64,000 bases of DNA from Leptolyngbya sp. PCC 6406. Lineage in GTDB: Bacteria; Cyanobacteriota; Cyanobacteriia; Phormidesmidales; Phormidesmidaceae. Under the pieces are notes generated by a model. The model was not told where the DNA came from and ran no database searches. It saw only the letters and a list, made by a program, of their open reading frames with translations. The translations under genes were made by a program, and so were the position numbers. The first letter of the stretch is position 1. The number at the start of each line of letters is the position of its first letter. The stretch is taken from positions 1,539,286-1,603,285 of the forward strand of contig NZ_KI913949.1 in NCBI RefSeq assembly GCF_000332095.2, in the 5' to 3' direction. Shown piece after piece: positions 61,297 to 64,000 of this stretch.

Positions 61297-62169
61297 TTAC
61301 CCCGCCAGCCGTCCCCAGATCCGGGCTACTTCCGCCAGCAGGGTTTGAAAAGTTTCCCGGAAGGCCCGGTGTTCTGCTTGATTGAGGGCGAAATCGCGAT
61401 CAGCCCTTTCCCGGTCACGCTCTGCCTGCTCCTGGCTTGCCCGCAAGGCTTCCATAAAAGCTAGATGTTCTGCTTCATTGCGATCGCGATCGCGATCAGC
61501 CCTTTCCCGGTCACGCTCTGCCTGCTCCTGGCTTGCCCGCAAGGCTTCCATAAAAGCTAGATGTTCTGCTTCATTGCGATCGCGATCGCGATCAGCCCTT
61601 TCCCGGTCACGCTCTGCCTGCTCCTGGCTTGCCCGCAAGGCTTCCATAAAAGCTAGATGTTCTGCTTCATTGCGATCGCGATCGCGGTCAGCCTGTTCTC
61701 GGTCTGTCTGCAAGGATTCTAGAAAAGCCTGGTGCTCTGCTTCATTGAGGGCGCGATCGCGGTCAGCCTGTTCTCGGTCTGTCTGCAAGGATTCTAGAAA
61801 AGCCTGGTGCTCTGCTTCATTGAGGGCGCGATCGCGGTCAGCCCGTTCCCGATCGCGGTCAGCCCTTTGGCGATCCGCCCTAGCATCCGCCAGTAGGTTC
61901 TCAAACCGCTGGTTTGCTTCCTGCTGTTCCCGCCTGAATTCTGCTTGGCGCTGCCTGATCTCCCCCTGTTCTTCGGCCATAGTGGTGATCATCCCCACCA
62001 AGTCGGTCACACTAGCCCGTAGCTCCTGATTGCTCTGGGTAATTTGTTCACCCTGTTGCGTTACAGACTGCCTTAGCTCAGAAATCTGTCTGCCGTTTTC
62101 CCGCACCGCCAGTAGCGTCACTTCGGCCAAAGTTTCCAAACGGTCGAGCCGTGTCTCATTCGTCGCCAT
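61297..62169 (-). CDS. Tandem-repeat coiled-coil protein
   Basis: 290 residues, almost wholly helical and highly charged. N-terminal part RLDRLETLAEVTLLAVRENG and a Gln-rich coil resemble small cyanobacterial coiled-coil proteins. Residues 110-260 are tandem repeats: two 25-residue units (ALNEAEHQAFLESLQTDREQ) and three 32-residue units (RNEAEHLAFMEALRASQEQA). The Arg-Asp runs are encoded by overlapping HIP1 octamers. No enzymatic motif; a structural or scaffolding role is inferred. A strong terminator follows. Confidence 0.8.
   Translation of the reverse strand: MATNETRLDRLETLAEVTLLAVRENGRQISELRQSVTQQGEQITQSNQELRASVTDLVGMITTMAEEQGEIRQRQAEFRREQQEANQRFENLLADARADRQRADRDRERADRDRALNEAEHQAFLESLQTDREQADRDRALNEAEHQAFLESLQTDREQADRDRDRNEAEHLAFMEALRASQEQAERDRERADRDRDRNEAEHLAFMEALRASQEQAERDRERADRDRDRNEAEHLAFMEALRASQEQAERDRERADRDFALNQAEHRAFRETFQTLLAEVARIWGRLAG
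61401..61688. repeat. Tandem repeat, 3 x 96 bp, inside the coiled-coil gene
   Basis: Units begin at 61401, 61497 and 61593 with CAGCCCTTTCCCGGTCACGC and are almost identical; each unit joins the next through GCGATCGCGATCGCGATC, three overlapping HIP1 octamers. Two related 75-bp units follow at 61689-61838. Confidence 0.92.
61689..61838. repeat. Tandem repeat, 2 x 75 bp, inside the coiled-coil gene
   Basis: Units begin at 61689 and 61764 with CAGCCTGTTCTCGGTCTG; they are essentially identical, keep the reading frame (25 codons each) and end in a HIP1 octamer GCGATCGC. Confidence 0.9.
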
Positions 62170-62239
62170 CGCCTTGCCCCATCACAAGTTTTCAGATTTT
62201 AACCGTTTTAGGATAGGGGTACGGTCTCTCTCCAAAGCA

Positions 62240-62274
62240 GCGATAGCCCTTCTGGGCCAGTCCCTGACCACCGC
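62240..62274 (+). repeat. 35-bp palindromic repeat, degenerate copy D
   Basis: GCGATAGCCCTTCTGGGCC..TGACCACCGC matches copies A and B at about 29 of 35 positions, including the length. It lies in the 177-base gap between the coiled-coil and glycosyltransferase genes. Confidence 0.6.
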
Positions 62275-62346
62275 CCGTCCCCGCTCTACCGCCGTTGCTA
62301 CCTGGGAAAGTTCTTTAGGGGATACTTGCGGATCGCTATTCAATCG

Positions 62347-63936
62347 CTATTCAACAGTGAGGCTCCAAATGGGGACATTTTCTAGATTTTCTAGGGGGGT
62401 TAAGGTATAGCCGCTGGCGGCACCGTATTCTGCCATCCAGTCGGCGGGGGGATAGGCCAGAAAGTAGTCGCTATAGCCGGGGGGAACCGCTGGCATTCCT
62501 AGGGTGCTGTTGAAGGGAATGAGGGCTGTGGTGGGGGGCAGTCGGTGGGCCAAGGCAAAGCTCCAGGCATCGCTGTCAAGCAGCACTAGGGGCCGATCCC
62601 TGGCTCCTATGATCTGGGCAACGACGGGAATGTAGTGGCCGGATTTGTGCCACCAGGTGGGCGCGATCGCATTATTGCCGTAGGACAGGGCTCCGATGGC
62701 TAGGATTGCCGTCGCTACCAGGATGCCGAGGCGGCGGGATGCTCCTTCTAGCCAATGGCCCAAGCTGTAGGCCACCGCCAGTTCCGCCCCGACATAGCAG
62801 GGGGTGAAATAGCGAGGAATGCCGGACTGCTGTTGGCCGATAGCGATTTCCAAAACCGCGATCGCAGCCAGGGGAACTAGAAATAACAGCAGCGGCAGCA
62901 GCCAAGACTGGCGGGGACTGTGGCGAATACTCAGGCCAAAGCTGTAGCCCACGAGGGCCACCGTGGCGAGGACCACCAAGCCGTAGGGCCACCAGTTTCC
63001 CAGGCTGAAGTTGTAGTTCCAGTCAAAATCGATAAAGCCTCGGGTCAGGGTTAGGCCCAGATTGTGCAGTAATTCCCAGGGACTGGTGCTGGCGGATTGG
63101 ACCTGCCAGCGGGTGTTGCCCGTGAGGTTGGCCCGGTAGGGGGCGATGGCCACCAGCCAGGGTAAAAAGGATATCGCCGCCGCGATCGCGGCCACCCAAT
63201 ACCGCCGCAGGGTCAGCGTCCAGCGGCCCCACTCCAGCCCCAGGACGTAAAGGCATTGGGCCAGCAACACCAGCGGCATATAGAGGAAGGTGTAGAGTCC
63301 CAAACTGGCGCTGAGGCCGTACAGTCCCCAATCTTGCCAGCGGCGGCGGTGTAGGGATTGCACCAGCAGCGCACTGGAGAGCACCGTGAGCAGCAGCCAC
63401 AAACTATAGGGGCGGGCCTCCTGGGCGTAGAGGCCATGGAAGGGGGACACCGCCATGAGGGCTACCGCTAGCCCAGCCCGCAAGCGGCTGCGAAATAGGC
63501 CCAGGGCCAGGGCATAGAAACTGGGCAGGGCCAGCAGGCTAAAGAGGACGGCGGTGCTGCGGAGGGCGCTGACGGAGCTGCCAAAGACCCGCACCCAGAG
63601 ATGGGTCAGGGCGTAGTACAGGGGCACATGGGTCGTGTCCTCCGTAATCAGGCTGTGGACCATGGCTCCTAAACCGCGATTGGGCTTCAGGGCGATCTCC
63701 TCCAGCAGATCCTCGGCGGTGGTCAGATGGGGAGGATGGAACAGAGTGGCCACCTCGCCGTTGGTATAGCCGCCGATGTTGAATTGGGTATAGACCTCAT
63801 CGACCCAGAACAGTTTGTGATCCAGCCCCCAGCAGCGCAGGATAACTCCCAGGAGGATGGCCAGACCAATGGCGATGGCCAAAGGCCGGTCGGAGACTAT
63901 CACCATTGGCCAGGATCTTTGGAGACGCCGTCCCAC
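62347..63936 (-). CDS. GT39-like membrane glycosyltransferase (PMT/ArnT superfamily)
   Basis: 529 residues from GTG 63936, which overlaps the previous gene's TAG by one base; ATG 63906 (MVIVSDRPLA) is an alternative. About eleven membrane helices. The first extracytoplasmic loop has LFWVDEVYTQFNIGGY, the WxDE pattern used for catalysis by GT-C lipid-linked sugar transferases, then THVPLYYALTHLWVRVFG and YAQEARPYSLWLLLTVLSS (cited as AQEARPYSLW), typical of this family. The C-terminal tail forms a small soluble domain. Substrate unknown; a role in envelope polysaccharide or lipid glycosylation is inferred. Confidence 0.85.
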   Translation of the reverse strand: MGRRLQRSWPMVIVSDRPLAIAIGLAILLGVILRCWGLDHKLFWVDEVYTQFNIGGYTNGEVATLFHPPHLTTAEDLLEEIALKPNRGLGAMVHSLITEDTTHVPLYYALTHLWVRVFGSSVSALRSTAVLFSLLALPSFYALALGLFRSRLRAGLAVALMAVSPFHGLYAQEARPYSLWLLLTVLSSALLVQSLHRRRWQDWGLYGLSASLGLYTFLYMPLVLLAQCLYVLGLEWGRWTLTLRRYWVAAIAAAISFLPWLVAIAPYRANLTGNTRWQVQSASTSPWELLHNLGLTLTRGFIDFDWNYNFSLGNWWPYGLVVLATVALVGYSFGLSIRHSPRQSWLLPLLLFLVPLAAIAVLEIAIGQQQSGIPRYFTPCYVGAELAVAYSLGHWLEGASRRLGILVATAILAIGALSYGNNAIAPTWWHKSGHYIPVVAQIIGARDRPLVLLDSDAWSFALAHRLPPTTALIPFNSTLGMPAVPPGYSDYFLAYPPADWMAEYGAASGYTLTPLENLENVPIWSLTVE

Positions 63937-64000
63937 TAAAACCGCTCCAACGTCGTGAACTGGGGATCGACGGTCGCCCGTGCCCCTTCGCCACAGGTGC
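63936..64000 (-). CDS. C-terminal end of an upstream gene (partial)
   Basis: The last 20 codons read TCGEGARATVDPQFTTLERF and end at TAG 63936-63938, overlapping the next gene's GTG start by one base. The rest lies beyond the window; the product is not identifiable. Confidence 0.5.
   Translation of the reverse strand, partial: TCGEGARATVDPQFTTLERF

Noticed and set aside
61401-61838. Regular 96-bp and 75-bp repeats considered as a CRISPR array
   Set aside because: Unit lengths are multiples of three, the whole unit is conserved with no variable spacers, and they encode a coiled coil.
61382-62029. 215-codon plus-strand frame over the repeat region
   Set aside because: It is the antisense of the repetitive coiled-coil gene (Ser/Arg repeats) with no start context.

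Overview
The window looks like chromosomal DNA of a (probably filamentous) cyanobacterium. The HIP1 octamer GCGATCGC is scattered throughout, and the gene set is cyanobacterial: an ndhA-I-G-E cluster, a three-domain ferredoxin-NADP reductase with a phycobilisome-linker domain, a CP43-like chlorophyll-binding protein, a UbiA prenyltransferase of plastoquinone type, an HCF164/TxlA-like thioredoxin, a CcaA-type carbonic anhydrase and a PEP-CTERM protein. DNA is GC-rich except for a few AT-richer, probably acquired stretches. The CP43-like start could point to a Prochlorothrix-like or iron-stress antenna-bearing strain, but species cannot be fixed from sequence alone.

Layout. 1-7.2 kb: edge fragment of a CP43-like antenna gene, a secreted TPR-CHAT protein, a CNNM/HlyC transporter, lgt and map. 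7.2-9.5 kb: accessory patch with an IS5-family element that splits a small gene, a YdeI-like gene and two MITE-like repeats. 9.5-20.8 kb: PAS-adenylate cyclase, TxlA-like thioredoxin, S4 protein, PEP-CTERM protein, aspartoacylase-like enzyme, tRNA-Phe, trmB, MOSC protein, a DNA-methyltransferase pseudogene broken by a hairpin element, and a phosphoesterase. 21-29 kb: petH, the ndh cluster, UbiA and an ABC-2 exporter pair. 29-39.5 kb: a His-rich sensor kinase, then a five-gene SWIM / DUF5691 / MoxR / DUF5682 / VWA cluster. 39.6-47 kb: leuC, a Crp-family regulator, a J-like/HEFGH membrane protein, threonine aldolase, BrkB protein, carbonic anhydrase and tRNA-Arg. 47-53.5 kb: a graveyard of mobile and toxin-type genes: decayed PIN toxin, a group II intron inside a Uma2 remnant, an intact Uma2, an IS4-family element with 9-bp target duplication, a MITE and two FGE/C-type-lectin-fold fragments. 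53.5-61.1 kb: a tight six-gene operon. 61.3-64 kb: a tandem-repeat coiled-coil protein and a GT39-like membrane glycosyltransferase.

The most interesting system is the six-gene operon (minus strand, 61110 to 53535): trypco2-like protein, CHAT protease with zinc ribbon, inactive-STAND-like protein, MoxR AAA+ ATPase, VWA-type MIDAS protein, and a caspase-fold/EF-hand/TPR protein. Four of the five gene junctions are within 4 nt or overlap, and the CHAT C-terminus and the next protein's N-terminus share a similar small helical module that could be a homotypic adaptor. The caspase-fold protein keeps its cysteine but has Tyr in place of the catalytic His. This matches the architecture of the MoxR-VWA 'ternary' biological-conflict systems described by comparative genomics (Aravind group, recalled rather than checked). 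Next to it lie FGE-fold fragments, one so rich in AAC/AAT codons that it resembles a diversity-generating-retroelement template. A second MoxR+VWA module (31.8-39.5 kb) and a third, secreted, CHAT protein make the window unusually dense in such genes.

A second theme is small palindromic repeats: a 35-bp element in four copies (one inside a signal-peptide coding region), a two-copy ~147-bp MITE, several singletons with 10-25 bp arms, and repeat or IS ends that provide the stop codons of neighbouring genes.
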